Part shown: one piece after another, positions 17,572 to 26,379 of the stretch | Numbering within the stretch: position 1 is the stretch's first letter | How the letters are laid out: each line of letters begins with the position of its first letter | Origin: CALMEC01 sp031366605 | GTDB taxonomy: Bacteria > Actinomycetota > Thermoleophilia > Miltoncostaeales > Miltoncostaeaceae | NCBI GenBank assembly: GCA_031366605.1 | Contig: JANLOO010000006.1 | Span: forward strand, 62,001-126,000 | DNA length: 64,000 nt | Direction of reading: 5' to 3' | Position numbers and translations under genes: made by a program | Notes under the pieces: model-generated | The model's input: only the letters and a program-made list of their open reading frames with translations | The model's database searches: none | What the model was told of the DNA's origin: nothing

Positions 17572-17988
17572 TCAGCCGGGTCGACGCCACCCCTTGACGC
17601 CGGAAGCCGCGTTGAGGATGCGCTTCTTGAGTCCCCACGGAAGCGCCTTCCAGAACGGCACGAACAGGCCGCTCCACAACGGTGTGCTGTGCGTGTGCGG
17701 CGTGACCGTGCCCAGCTTTGCCATCGAGGCCTCCATCAACGCCTGCTCACTCCGGCTCCGCATCTTGCGCGCCATCGACGGCTTGGGCGGTATCGCCACC
17801 GGACGCTCACCGAGCTGATTCGGGGTGCCGATCGCCGCGAGCGCCTCGCGCACCGCGAGTTCGCCGTGCTTGCGCGCCGGCGAATCCGGCGGAGCCGACG
17901 GCGCCGGCCGGCCACCCCGCCCGAACAACGCGACCTTGTCGTGGCCAAGGTACTCCTTGACTGAATCCGGAACTTCTTGCCGGCTCAC
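17572..17988 (-). CDS. Hypothetical protein coupled to a CoA-disulfide-reductase-like gene
   Basis: A 138-residue protein from GTG 17988, ten bases after the stop of the flavoprotein gene, so the second gene of that operon. It begins SRQEVPDSVKEYLGHDKVALFGRGGRP; the middle is Pro/Ala/Ser-rich and the C-terminus is hydrophobic-basic (LPWGLKKRILNAASGVKGWRR). No known domain was recognised. The segment VKEYLGHDKVALFGRG might be a short folded motif. Confidence 0.6.
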   Translation of the reverse strand: MSRQEVPDSVKEYLGHDKVALFGRGGRPAPSAPPDSPARKHGELAVREALAAIGTPNQLGERPVAIPPKPSMARKMRSRSEQALMEASMAKLGTVTPHTHSTPLWSGLFVPFWKALPWGLKKRILNAASGVKGWRRPG

Positions 17989-17998
17989 AGCGCGCCCC

Positions 17999-19339
17999 CT
18001 ACAGCTTGGCAAGCCCGTTTTGGGCTGCGGTCGACATGGGCTCGTACAGGGCGCCGATCGGCGGTGAGTAGACGTTCTCCATCCAGGCGATGTCCTCGAG
18101 CGTCGAGCCCTTCTTCATTGCGAACGCCAGGAAGTCGGCGCGCTCCTTGATGCCCTCGCCGCCGACCATCTGGGCGCCGATCAACTTGCCGGTGCCGGGC
18201 TCGGCCAGGAGCTTGACCGTGATCAGCTGCGCACCCGGGTAGTAGCGGGCGCGACTGACGCCGGTTGCGGTGCACACGATGTGCGGGATTCCTGCCGCGT
18301 TGGCCAGGTGCTCACCGAAGCTGGCGCCGCCGATCTGCATCTGGCCGCCGACCATGCCCCACGGCACGTAGACCGGGTTGTAGGTTCGGTCGCCACCACC
18401 TGCGGCGTTGCCGGCCACACGCCCCTGCTGCATCGCGTGGGCGCCGGTCAATCCCTGCACGGCCACGTTTGTCATGCCCTGTGGCACCTCGACGCAGTCA
18501 CCGGCGGCGAACACGCCGTCCATCGAAGTGCGCATCGACGAATCCACGACGATACCGCCGGTCGAGCCGAGCTTGAGTCCCATCATGCGGGCCAGCGTCG
18601 TCTCGGGCTCCTTGTGGGTGGCCACGACGCACAGGTCCGCCTCGATCTCACCCGCGCTCGTCTGCACCGCGCGGAGCTTGCCGTTGGATCCCAAGAACGC
18701 TTGCGCTTCGACGCCGAAGTGCAACGTGCAACCCAAGTCCTCGAGGCTCTTCTGCACCGGCTCGGCGATGTCCGGGTCTGCGACCATGGACAAGAGCCAC
18801 GCGCCGGAGTCGACAAGGTGCGTCTCGATACCCCGGTGGGCGAACGCGCTCAGCATCTCGACGCCGAGCGGCGTGGACTCGAGCACTACGGCCTTTTTGA
18901 CATCGTTGAGCCGCTCGTTGAGCTGGACACCTCGGCGGATGTTCTTGACGTACGTCACGCCGTCCAGGTCCGTGCCGGGGATCTGCGGCAGTGTGTAGTT
19001 GAAGCCGCTGCAGACGATGAGGCGGTCCCACTTGATCGTCTCGCCCCCTGCGACGAGCGTGCGGTCGGTGGCGCTGACGGCGGTGACCAAAGTCTCGCGA
19101 CGCAGGTCAACGCCGGACTCAACGTACTGCTCGGGGCCGGCCAGGAACAGGCGCTCGAACTCGGGGATCTCCTTGCCCAACACGTACGGCACACCGCATG
19201 GTGAATAGGCGACGTCCTCGAACTCGGTGCAGCAGATGACGGTTGCGTCCGGATTGGTCCGCTTTGCCATCGACGCCGCGGTGATGCCGGCAGCCCCGCC
19301 GCCGATCACGCAGATCGTGTGTCCCTCGGCCACGCGCAT
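17999..19339 (-). CDS. CoA-disulfide-reductase / NADH-oxidase-like FAD-dependent pyridine nucleotide oxidoreductase
   Basis: Flavoprotein of 446 residues in the single-cysteine (group 3) disulfide reductase family. It has FAD motif VIGGGAAGITAASMA, redox cysteine Cys48 in YSPCGVPY, a degenerate NAD-binding region after KKAVVLESTPLGVE, and the second FAD motif MDGVFAAGDCVE, then a dimerisation domain. Members reduce CoA disulfide, polysulfide or oxygen. The canonical NAD GxGxxG is poorly kept (STPLGVEM), so the electron donor is uncertain. It starts at ATG or GTG near 19339. The GTG reading of the small downstream gene suggests an operon. Confidence 0.85.
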   Translation of the reverse strand: MRVAEGHTICVIGGGAAGITAASMAKRTNPDATVICCTEFEDVAYSPCGVPYVLGKEIPEFERLFLAGPEQYVESGVDLRRETLVTAVSATDRTLVAGGETIKWDRLIVCSGFNYTLPQIPGTDLDGVTYVKNIRRGVQLNERLNDVKKAVVLESTPLGVEMLSAFAHRGIETHLVDSGAWLLSMVADPDIAEPVQKSLEDLGCTLHFGVEAQAFLGSNGKLRAVQTSAGEIEADLCVVATHKEPETTLARMMGLKLGSTGGIVVDSSMRTSMDGVFAAGDCVEVPQGMTNVAVQGLTGAHAMQQGRVAGNAAGGGDRTYNPVYVPWGMVGGQMQIGGASFGEHLANAAGIPHIVCTATGVSRARYYPGAQLITVKLLAEPGTGKLIGAQMVGGEGIKERADFLAFAMKKGSTLEDIAWMENVYSPPIGALYEPMSTAAQNGLAKL

Positions 19340-19421
19340 TCCCCCTCAATCGATCGCTCAGACGGGGAACCTAGCGGACGCGCTCATGGGAGACGGCCCG
19401 AGGCACGACGCCGGCCGTCAG

Positions 19422-19436
19422 CCGCCTGGGAGGCGG
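19422..19436. repeat. Short inverted repeat CCGCCT-GGG-AGGCGG
   Basis: A perfect 6-bp stem with a 3-base loop in the 208-bp region between the flavoprotein gene start and the dodecin stop. No gene is seen in this region. It may belong to a terminator or operator. Confidence 0.35.
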
Positions 19437-19486
19437 GGCGCCGGGCACGCGAGGCAGCCGCGGTGCCGTATCGCGCCTACCGTGCT

Positions 19487-19528
19487 CGCTACGGCGCGCA
19501 CGAGCTGTGCGAGCAGCGCGCCGTAGCG
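19487..19528 (-). terminator. Strong hairpin downstream of the dodecin gene
   Basis: Perfect 13-bp inverted repeat, CGCTACGGCGCGC (19487-19499) and its complement (19516-19528), with a 16-base loop, beginning 20 bases after the dodecin stop. No U-tract follows, so it may be a Rho-type or actinobacterial stem-only terminator, or an mRNA 3'-end stabiliser. Confidence 0.55.
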
Positions 19529-19547
19529 AACCGAGCGTCGATCTCCG

Positions 19548-19760
19548 TCAGGCCTCGTACTTGAACGACAGGTTGAGGCGCGCGCGATACCGGATGATCT
19601 TCCCGTCCTCGATCGCGACGTCGAGCTTGGTCACCTCGGCGACCCGGAGGTCGCGGAGGCTTCCCGACGCGGTTTCCACTGCGGTGCGCGCCGCGGCCTC
19701 CCATGACTCGCTGCTCGTCCCCACAACATCGATGACGCGGTACACGCTTTCATCTGCCAT
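19548..19760 (-). CDS. Dodecin
   Basis: A 70-residue flavin-binding protein that forms a hollow dodecamer storing FMN, riboflavin or CoA. The sequence fits throughout: VYRVIDVVGTSSESWEAAARTAVETAS, then LRVAEVTKLDVAIEDGKIIRYRARLNLSFKYE, with the strand-helix-strand order of the family. The isoalloxazine-stacking Trp is present in SESWEAA. AGGAGG-like purines precede ATG 19760 (complement of gacctcctcac). It is a single-gene unit with a strong hairpin after it. Confidence 0.94.
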   Translation of the reverse strand: MADESVYRVIDVVGTSSESWEAAARTAVETASGSLRDLRVAEVTKLDVAIEDGKIIRYRARLNLSFKYEA

Positions 19761-19990
19761 CTCACGACCTCCTCACGATTGCTTGCGGACACACACATCA
19801 TGCCCTCAAGTCAAGCATGGCGGGGCGTGGCTCGCGCTCGCGGTGGCGGAGGGTGCTGAGCACGGGGCGGACGATCCGCCGGCGCCGCCGTGGATCATCT
19901 CGAGCCGAACGGCTTCGGGCCATCCGATCGACCGCCCGATGGCGGCCGCGCGGGACAGTGCAGACGAGCTCCGCAGGCCTCGGATGCCGC

Positions 19991-20413
19991 TCAGGCGCTG
20001 CCGATCACCTCGTAGGCAATTTCAGGCGGGTGTTTGAGCGTGTTGGTCACCCAGCAGTACCTGGCGCCGAGATCGACGCACGGTTGGAGCACACCCCGGG
20101 GAGCGGAGCTTTCGATCCGCAGTTCGTACCGGCCGTGGCGGGGTTCGCCCGGCGTGCGGAACGGGCGGACCTCGACGGTCAAGTCCGGCAGGTCCACGCG
20201 GCGTTTGCCCGCCGCCCAGGCGATCGAGATGCACATACACGAGGCCAGCGCCGCAGCCAGGACCTCGGTCGGCATGGGACCGGAGTCCTCGCCGCCAAAC
20301 TCCGGTGGTTCATCGACACGGATCGTGTGGCCACGACCAGAGACCTCGGTCGACATCCCGCCACGCCATTCGGCCCGCCAGACCGCGTACTCGTACTCGT
20401 CAGCCTTGCCCAC
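19991..20413 (-). CDS. OsmC-family peroxiredoxin-like protein
   Basis: A 140-residue OsmC/Ohr fold protein that reduces organic hydroperoxides with a pair of cysteines. The two expected cysteines are in ASCMCISI and GARYCWVTNTL. Start GTG 20413 with GGGAGGA 5 bases upstream (complement of tcctccc). It overlaps the end of the glycosyltransferase gene by 14 bases, so it is the last gene of the 25.3-20.0 kb operon. Residues 20-40 carry the usual acidic strand (RVDEPPEFGGEDSGPMPTEVL in outline). OsmC versus Ohr subfamily not resolved. Confidence 0.87.
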   Translation of the reverse strand: MGKADEYEYAVWRAEWRGGMSTEVSGRGHTIRVDEPPEFGGEDSGPMPTEVLAAALASCMCISIAWAAGKRRVDLPDLTVEVRPFRTPGEPRHGRYELRIESSAPRGVLQPCVDLGARYCWVTNTLKHPPEIAYEVIGSA

Positions 20414-21575
20414 TGATCCTCCCGTACAGACGCTCGTGTTCCTCCGCGCAGGTGGCCCAGGTAAACCGTTGGATCGTCTGCTTGCCTCCGTCGCGCAGGC
20501 GGGCACGCAGTTCGTCATCGCGGACCGCGCTGACCAGCGCGTCGGAAAGCGGCCCTGAATCCCCGGCCGGCACCATCACGCAGTCTCGCCCGTCCTGCAG
20601 GTGCTCACGCAGGACGGGCAGGTCGGTCACAACCGCGGGGATCCCCGAGGCAAGCGCTTCGAGCACCACAAGCCCAAAGCCCTCCCGGGTCGAGGGGAAC
20701 GCGAGCGCATCGGCCGCGCGGTAGAGCGCGGGCATCTCCTCGTCGTCGATCGTCCCCAGGATCGCCACGTCAGCCGAATCCGGCACCTGCCCCTGTGGAC
20801 CGTCGAACACCTGGAGCCCCAGTCGCTCGGCGTCGCCCCACCACGCCTCGCGGTATTCACGGTAGTCAAAGAGCGTCTCGCCCCCACCGATCGCAAGCAA
20901 TGCCCCGTCCCCCAACCGGCCGCGCGCGCGGGCAAACGCCTCGATCAGCAGGCGGCTGCCTTTGCGCGGTTCGATCCCGCCGACGGCCAGCACCACCGGG
21001 CGATCCGCCCACCCGAGCTGCCGGCCGGCGGCGGCGCGATCGAGGGGACAATCGGCAAACCGGTCCGCATCGACACCATTGGCGACAACGCCGGAGGCGA
21101 CGCCGAACTCCTCGTGGACCCGATCGGCCCAATGCTGCGAGACGCAGAGTCGGTGGTCGACGTCCAGGATCGATGCGCGCTGGCAGTCCAACAACACCTG
21201 ACTCGTAAACGCGTCCACGTGGTGGATCGTCCGCACGATCGATGCGATGCGGCCCTCGGTGCGCAGCGCCAACATCGACCGCGCCGACAGGCAGTCCTCA
21301 GCGTGGTTGATGTCGACGGATCCGGCGGCGCGCATGCCCTCGGCCAGGACGTCTGCGTACCGCAAGATCCGTGACTCGATGTCCTCATCGTCGCGACGCT
21401 CCACCGGCACCAAGTGGACGTCCACCCGCGGCTCGCGAAAGAACCTGGCCCCGTCGGGCGACAGCGCCCACAGCTCGACCTCATGCCCGCGGTCGGCAAG
21501 CCCCTCGGCCAGGTGAAGCGCGTGTACGACGCCGCCACGCGGCTTGGTCGAGTACGTCGCGATGCGGATCCGCAT
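20400..21575 (-). CDS. MSMEG_0565-type GT4 glycosyltransferase
   Basis: A 391-residue GT-B glycosyltransferase. The N-terminal STKPRGGVVHALHLAEGLADRGHEVELW is distinctive of the MSMEG_0565 family, known mainly from gene neighbourhoods shared with Nit1C genes (radical SAM, GNAT, AIR-synthase). The C-terminal donor site shows VGGIEPRKGSRLLIEA and PSTREGFGLVVLEALASG, with the GT4 Glu pair. It starts at ATG 21575, 6 bases after the FdrA-like gene. The acceptor is unknown. Its presence here links this operon to the Nit-like genes 14 kb downstream. Confidence 0.87.
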   Translation of the reverse strand: MRIRIATYSTKPRGGVVHALHLAEGLADRGHEVELWALSPDGARFFREPRVDVHLVPVERRDDEDIESRILRYADVLAEGMRAAGSVDINHAEDCLSARSMLALRTEGRIASIVRTIHHVDAFTSQVLLDCQRASILDVDHRLCVSQHWADRVHEEFGVASGVVANGVDADRFADCPLDRAAAGRQLGWADRPVVLAVGGIEPRKGSRLLIEAFARARGRLGDGALLAIGGGETLFDYREYREAWWGDAERLGLQVFDGPQGQVPDSADVAILGTIDDEEMPALYRAADALAFPSTREGFGLVVLEALASGIPAVVTDLPVLREHLQDGRDCVMVPAGDSGPLSDALVSAVRDDELRARLRDGGKQTIQRFTWATCAEEHERLYGRISGQG

Positions 21576-21581
21576 GCGGCC

Positions 21582-23048
21582 TCAGCCGACCAACGCGGCG
21601 GCGAGCCGGGCGGCCTGCGCGTTGGTCGCCGCCAGGCGGACGCCGGCCTCGGCGAGGATGGCCTCTTGCCGCGAGGCGACCTGCGGATCGGCCTCGGTGC
21701 CACAGACGTGCGCGACGATCGCAAGCCGGTCGCGCCCGACCAGCCCCTCGCGAATCGCCGGTACGAGCGCACCGGCCGGGTCGGGGTGGCTGCCATACCC
21801 CAGCACCACGTCCAGCAGGATGACCGACACGGCCGGGTCGGCCGCAACCTGTGCCAACAGCTCCGCGCGGGCGAACGGGTCGATCATCGGGTGCGGGCGG
21901 CCGCGGGTGTACTCCTCTTCACCCAGGTCCAGGCACGCGTGGGTCGTGGGAGCCTGACCCGGGTTGAGTTTGACGGCCGCGCCTGCAGCCGCGTTGGACT
22001 CGACACGCGGCAGCCGGTCGGCCAGGATCGCTGCCGCTTCGGCGCACAAGGTGCCGCCCGAGTAGAGGCCGCGCACGAGACCCGGCTGAATCCAATCGAC
22101 CAGGGCGTTCACCGCGCGTTCGGCCGTCGCGCCCGCCATCCGCGCCGCGGCGATGGCGGCATCCTCGAGCGTCGCCGCGATCGTGACGCCCTCAGGTGCG
22201 TCAAGGCCTGCAGCGCCGACAAAACACACTGCAGCGGGTTTGGACGTCGCCGACAACGCGGCCAACACCTGCTCGGCGACGCTGGGAGACGGTGGCTTGG
22301 ACACACACAGGATGACCTCGGTCGCAGGGTCCGCGACCAGCCGGTCGATTGCGTCCAGCATCGTGATGGCGCCGACCTGCTCGTACAGGTCCCGCCCGCC
22401 TGTTCCGTAACACGCGCTGATCCCGGAGCCGTACCGGTCGAGCAGTACGGTGACCTCCTGTGCCCCGGTGCCGGCAGCCGCAACCACACCCACGGGGCCA
22501 CGACGCACGACGTTGGCGAATGCCAGGCCGACGCCGTCGATGATCGCCGTGCCGCAGCCTGGCCCCATCACGAGGCGTCCAAGCTCACGGGCCCGGCGCT
22601 TCAACACGACCTCGTCGTCGATCGTGACGCCGTCGCTGAAGAGCATGACGTCCATCCCCGCGCTCAGTGCCTTATGGGCCTCGAGCGCCGCGTAGTCACC
22701 GGGCACTGAGATCAGCGCGATGTCGGCGGTCACCTTGCTGAGGCTCGTGGGCGCCGCGACGACGGCACCCCCACCATGTGCGCCCGGCCGCGAATCGAGG
22801 ATCGCCACGGCCGCCTGCAGGCCTGACTCTGCGTCCGGGCCGCTGACTACGATCACGATGTCGTCAGGTCCTGCGGTCGCCATCGCCTCGTCCCACAGCC
22901 CCATCGCGCCGGCGTCGGTCAGGTTGGCCGGCGTTGCCATGAAGCACGCCGCCTGCTCCACCCCGTCGGCCACTTCGGCGGCCCTGGCCGCGGCCAGGAG
23001 CTTGGCACTGTCGGCCCACCGCCCCTGGCGCACCTGGACTGCGATCAC
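21582..23048 (-). CDS. fdrA: FdrA/AllF-type protein (oxamate carbamoyltransferase subunit homologue)
   Basis: A 488-residue protein of the FdrA family, which shares the succinyl-CoA synthetase alpha fold. In E. coli FdrA is AllF, one of three subunits (AllFGH) of oxamate carbamoyltransferase in allantoin catabolism. Visible: SDGVTIDDEVVLKRRA, the nucleotide/phosphate loop region LVMGPGCGTAII, AAAGTGAQEVTVLLDR, and YGTGGRDL where the synthetases would carry the active histidine loop. Start GTG 23048 overlaps the decarboxylase stop (GTGA). Homologues of AllG and AllH lie at 43.5-45.6 kb and a carbamate kinase at 34.5 kb, so the partners are nearby but in other operons. Function is inferred by homology. 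Confidence 0.87.
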   Translation of the reverse strand: MIAVQVRQGRWADSAKLLAAARAAEVADGVEQAACFMATPANLTDAGAMGLWDEAMATAGPDDIVIVVSGPDAESGLQAAVAILDSRPGAHGGGAVVAAPTSLSKVTADIALISVPGDYAALEAHKALSAGMDVMLFSDGVTIDDEVVLKRRARELGRLVMGPGCGTAIIDGVGLAFANVVRRGPVGVVAAAGTGAQEVTVLLDRYGSGISACYGTGGRDLYEQVGAITMLDAIDRLVADPATEVILCVSKPPSPSVAEQVLAALSATSKPAAVCFVGAAGLDAPEGVTIAATLEDAAIAAARMAGATAERAVNALVDWIQPGLVRGLYSGGTLCAEAAAILADRLPRVESNAAAGAAVKLNPGQAPTTHACLDLGEEEYTRGRPHPMIDPFARAELLAQVAADPAVSVILLDVVLGYGSHPDPAGALVPAIREGLVGRDRLAIVAHVCGTEADPQVASRQEAILAEAGVRLAATNAQAARLAAALVG

Positions 23049-24280
23049 GCTTCCATCACCCTGCCCTCCTTGCCGACGAGGAGCGGCTCGGCCTGTGCGC
23101 CGAGGGCCTCGTCGTCGGTTTCGCGTTCACGAAGAATCGTTCCGCGCCCATTCTCAACCATGATCGCAGCCGGTCGCAGGTGAATGAACGGCGAGGCCTG
23201 GGCCATCGCGTACGCGCCGGTCTGACCGATCCAAACGAGGTCGTCGACCCGAAGCGGCGGCAGTGCAACATCACGCGCGATGGCGTCGTGCTGCAGGCAC
23301 AACGGGCCAAACAGGCTGGTGGAGCGAAGCTCACCGTCGCGGGGTTCGACGACGTGGACCGGCGAGCGCTTCCACAGCACGCACGGCACCTGGGTGATCC
23401 CGGCATCGACCACGACCGCTCCCTGGCCACGGCGCGCGACGACCCGCACCAGCAGCCACCCGGCGTCGCGCACCAATGCACGCCCGGGTTCGAGGATGAG
23501 CTGGAACGGGCGATCCCCGATTTGGGCCCGAACCGCCGTGACATGTGCGGCGACACCGGCGGCCGACGGCCAACCGCCGCCCAGGTCGAGCCACTCGATC
23601 CCACCGATCTTCTCGGCCGTCGCCACGAGGTTGGCGGCCGCCGCGGCGAAGCGCTCAACAGGAACGGGATACTCAACGGTCACGCCGTGGATCGGTGGCC
23701 CGCTCGGCGGGAGCGGCCCCAGCTGGTAGGCGCCCAGGTGCGTGTGCAGGCCACTCAGCCGCAGCCCTGCGCGGGCAAGGACGCCGACCGCGGCGGCGGC
23801 GTGACGCGGCGTCATGCCGAAGCGATCTATGCCCTCTCGTCCCGGTGGCGACAGACGGATGCCAATGCGTGTGCCAGGAGCGGCTTCGGCCGCGAGCCCC
23901 GCAATCCGGCGCACCTCCTCCGACCCGTCGGCGATGATCGTCGCGCCTTCGCGCATCGCCTGGCGCAGATCCTCGACGGGCTTGTGGGGACCGTTGAAGA
24001 TGATCTCGGTGCCAGGCACGCCGCCGCGCCGAGCGGTGCGGTACTCGAAGCCCGAGGCCACCTCGGCCCACATCCCGGCGTGATGCAGGCGGGTCACAAT
24101 GCCCATCAGCGGGTTGCTCTTCATGGAGTACCCGATCGTCACGTCGGGTCCCCACGCGGCGCGGAAGGCCTCGGCCTCGGCGGCCAAGCGCGCGCCGTCG
24201 AACACGTACAGCGGAGTGCCGAACCGCTCCGCCAGGTCTGCCGCATTGCGTGGTGGTCGGGTGTCGATCGGCCGGATCAC
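23045..24280 (-). CDS. Fold type III PLP-dependent decarboxylase (DAP/ornithine decarboxylase-like)
   Basis: A 411-residue alanine-racemase-fold decarboxylase. The PLP lysine is in IGYSMKSNPL (Lys54 in this reading). Other motifs are SGLHTHLGAYQ, the PLP-phosphate site LDLGGGWP, EPGRALVRDAG, the cross-subunit Cys and Asp in FGPLCLQHD, and GAYAMAQASPF. It resembles diaminopimelate and carrier-protein or siderophore-type decarboxylases more than lysine-biosynthetic LysA in context. I chose GTG 24280 because it overlaps the upstream stop as GTGA, the pattern of this operon; a TTG at 24310 is the alternative. Neighbours (LLM monooxygenase, FdrA) suggest a catabolic or secondary-metabolite role. 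Confidence 0.87.
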   Translation of the reverse strand: MIRPIDTRPPRNAADLAERFGTPLYVFDGARLAAEAEAFRAAWGPDVTIGYSMKSNPLMGIVTRLHHAGMWAEVASGFEYRTARRGGVPGTEIIFNGPHKPVEDLRQAMREGATIIADGSEEVRRIAGLAAEAAPGTRIGIRLSPPGREGIDRFGMTPRHAAAAVGVLARAGLRLSGLHTHLGAYQLGPLPPSGPPIHGVTVEYPVPVERFAAAAANLVATAEKIGGIEWLDLGGGWPSAAGVAAHVTAVRAQIGDRPFQLILEPGRALVRDAGWLLVRVVARRGQGAVVVDAGITQVPCVLWKRSPVHVVEPRDGELRSTSLFGPLCLQHDAIARDVALPPLRVDDLVWIGQTGAYAMAQASPFIHLRPAAIMVENGRGTILRERETDDEALGAQAEPLLVGKEGRVMEA

Positions 24281-25263
24281 GTCCGCGCGGGCTCCTGCAG
24301 GCGGGTCCAAACGCGCTGACCGACCCGGCGCACCTCTTCCAAATGCGGATACCCGCTTGCGATGACCATGTCGATTCCGGCCTCGCAGTAGCGGCGCAGC
24401 CAGTCTGCGACCTGGGTGTAGCTCCCCACCAGGGCGGTCCCTGCGCCACCGCGCACGGTACGGATGCCCGCCCAGAGGCCGGGGGCGACCCAGTCGTCGC
24501 GATCGGCCGGGATGGCGTTCATCCGTGACTGACCGACGGAGTCGAATCCGGAGTATTCGTCTGAGCGGTCGGCCTGCACGGTGGCGGCGGCGAGCAGCTC
24601 GGCGGCCGCGGCCCGCGCCTCGCGCTCGGAGCGTCGCGCGATGATGTGGATGCGCAGCCCAAACCGCAACGATCGGTTGGCCAGGCGGCGCATCTGGTCG
24701 ACGCGGGCCGCGATCTGGTCCGGTGGCTCACCCCACATCAGGTACGTGTCGACCACCCGCGCGGCAAGCGCCATGGCTTGGTCGCTGGCGCCCCCAAGGT
24801 AGAACGGTCCGGCGAAGCGCGCGCGCAGCGCGACGGCAAGCGCCTCGAGCCGTTGGTAGCGCTCCGTGTGTTCGAGCGGCTCGTGCCCGTAGCCGTCATG
24901 GGGTCCGCCACCCGCCACGAGGTTGATCGCGATGCGTCCAGGGGCGATGCGCTCCAGGGTCTCGGCCTGATGCGCGGCGAGGGCGGCGGAAATGCCGGCG
25001 GGGTTGAGGGCGACGATCAAGCGGATCGACCGGGTGCGGGCCGCGAGGGCGGCGGACGTCGTCCAGCTCTCGGCGAAGAACGCGTCGGGGGCGAACGAGT
25101 CGTTGACGGCACCGGTGGGGATCAGGATCTCGCGCGCGCCTGAACGCTCAGCCGCGCGCGTCACGCGGAGCAGATAGTCGAAGGTCGGCGAACGCTCCGG
25201 GGCGCGGGTGCCCAGGTGTCGGCCGTCTCCCTCCGAGGGGCAGTACCAGGCGAGGTCGATCAT
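24277..25263 (-). CDS. LLM-class flavin-dependent monooxygenase (SsuD-like)
   Basis: A 328-residue luciferase-like TIM-barrel enzyme, closest in feel to alkanesulfonate monooxygenase SsuD: IDLAWYCPSEGDGRHLGT, the AVNDSFAPDAF region, RIAINLVAGGGPHDGYGH, and the tail QVADWLRRYCEAGIDMVIASGYPHLEEVRRVG. It would use FMNH2 (or F420) from a partner reductase to oxidise a small organic substrate. First gene of the operon, ATG 25263, 53 bases from the divergent PPK2 gene. No ABC sulfonate transporter is adjacent, so sulfonate use is not implied by context. Confidence 0.87.
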   Translation of the reverse strand: MIDLAWYCPSEGDGRHLGTRAPERSPTFDYLLRVTRAAERSGAREILIPTGAVNDSFAPDAFFAESWTTSAALAARTRSIRLIVALNPAGISAALAAHQAETLERIAPGRIAINLVAGGGPHDGYGHEPLEHTERYQRLEALAVALRARFAGPFYLGGASDQAMALAARVVDTYLMWGEPPDQIAARVDQMRRLANRSLRFGLRIHIIARRSEREARAAAAELLAAATVQADRSDEYSGFDSVGQSRMNAIPADRDDWVAPGLWAGIRTVRGGAGTALVGSYTQVADWLRRYCEAGIDMVIASGYPHLEEVRRVGQRVWTRLQEPART

Positions 25264-25316
25264 CGGGGGGCGATCCTAGCGGGGCGGGTAGTGTCCAGCG
25301 GGAACGAGGAGGCGAA

Positions 25317-26120
25317 ATGCGTGACGGTGTGCAGGTCAAACCCGGGTCGGATGTGGATCTCAGTGACTATCCGGCGGATGCGGACGCTGGGCTGGACGAC
25401 AAGGAGAAGGCGCAGGCCGCGACGGTCAAGCTGGGTGAGCGGCTGGCAGAGCTTGGCGGGATGCTCGCGGCCAATCACAAGCACGCGCTGCTGGTCGTGA
25501 TCCAAGGGATGGACGCGTCAGGCAAGGATGGGACGGTCAAGCACTGCATCGGACCGCTCAACCCGATGGCGGTCGGGGTGACGTCGTTCAAGGCGCCGTC
25601 GCCCATCGAACTGGGACACGACTTTCTGTGGCGGGTCCATGCGGCGTGCCCGGGGCGCGGTCAGGTCGGGATCTTCAACCGCAGCCACTACGAGGACGTG
25701 TTGATCGTCAGGGTCGAGAACTTCGTGCCTGAGGATGTCTGGAGCAAGCGGTACGACGCGATCAACGCGTTTGAGCGCAACCTGGTGGACGAAGGCACGG
25801 TCATCGTCAAGTGCTGGCTCAACATGAGCAAGGACGAACAGGCCGTCCAGATGCGTGAGCGCCTCGACGACCCGACCAAGAACTGGAAGTTCAACCCGGA
25901 CGACCTCAACAAACGCAAGAAGTGGGACGAGTACATGGAGGCCTACCGGGTGATGCTCGAGACGACCTCCACGGACTGGGCACCGTGGAATGTCATTCCG
26001 GCGAACAGAAAGTGGGTCCGCAACCTCGTCGTGTCGGAGCTGCTCGTCGATGCGCTCGAAGGGCTCGACATGAGCTGGCCCGAGCTGGATCCCAAGGTCC
26101 GGAAGATGAAGATCGAATAG
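25317..26120 (+). CDS. ppk2: Polyphosphate kinase 2 family protein
   Basis: A 267-residue class I PPK2 that transfers phosphate between polyphosphate and nucleoside diphosphates. The Walker A-type loop GMDASGKDGT is at residues 64-73; a Walker B/lid region reads FNRSHYEDVLIVRVENF, with ERNLVDEG and WKFNPDDLNKRKKWDEYMEAY following. ATG 25317 has GAGGAGGC about 6 bases upstream. A TAGTGT box at 25288-25293 is a possible -10. It is monocistronic. Whether it favours ADP or GDP cannot be read from sequence. Confidence 0.94.
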   Translation: MRDGVQVKPGSDVDLSDYPADADAGLDDKEKAQAATVKLGERLAELGGMLAANHKHALLVVIQGMDASGKDGTVKHCIGPLNPMAVGVTSFKAPSPIELGHDFLWRVHAACPGRGQVGIFNRSHYEDVLIVRVENFVPEDVWSKRYDAINAFERNLVDEGTVIVKCWLNMSKDEQAVQMRERLDDPTKNWKFNPDDLNKRKKWDEYMEAYRVMLETTSTDWAPWNVIPANRKWVRNLVVSELLVDALEGLDMSWPELDPKVRKMKIE

Positions 26121-26236
26121 ACCTGGGCGCCGTTCTCGCCGTCGCCGCATCCGATCGGTTGGCGGAGTCGTCTCCATCCCTTCTGTCCGTCTGGGTCTGC
26201 GCCGACCACTCATGCCCCAATCGTTGCCGACCAACG

Positions 26237-26296
26237 TGTGACAGCGCTCCACGCATTTGTGTCAGTTCGTCACAAAACGCGCACTCGGATGTCACA
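26237..26296. promoter_or_regulatory. Cluster of TGTGWCA half-sites (candidate operator)
   Basis: TGTGACA (26237), TTTGTGTCA (26256), its reverse GTCACAAA (26268-26276) and TGTCACA (26290) occur within 60 bp, about 90-140 bp upstream of the trpB2 -35. The arrangement suggests binding of a dimeric regulator. The motif resembles those at 8.8-9.0 kb and 32.8 kb. Confidence 0.4.
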
Positions 26297-26379
26297 CTTG
26301 GCCGCGGCCCCGACACCCAAATGGCCAATTTCTCGAACCTGCTCCCCGTTTGCCCAGGGGGTGGAAGAGGAGCGATCGG

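Noticed and set aside
23045..24280. Calling the PLP decarboxylase LysA (lysine biosynthesis)
   Set aside because: It sits in an operon with an LLM monooxygenase and FdrA, not with lysine or threonine genes; only the fold and active site are certain.
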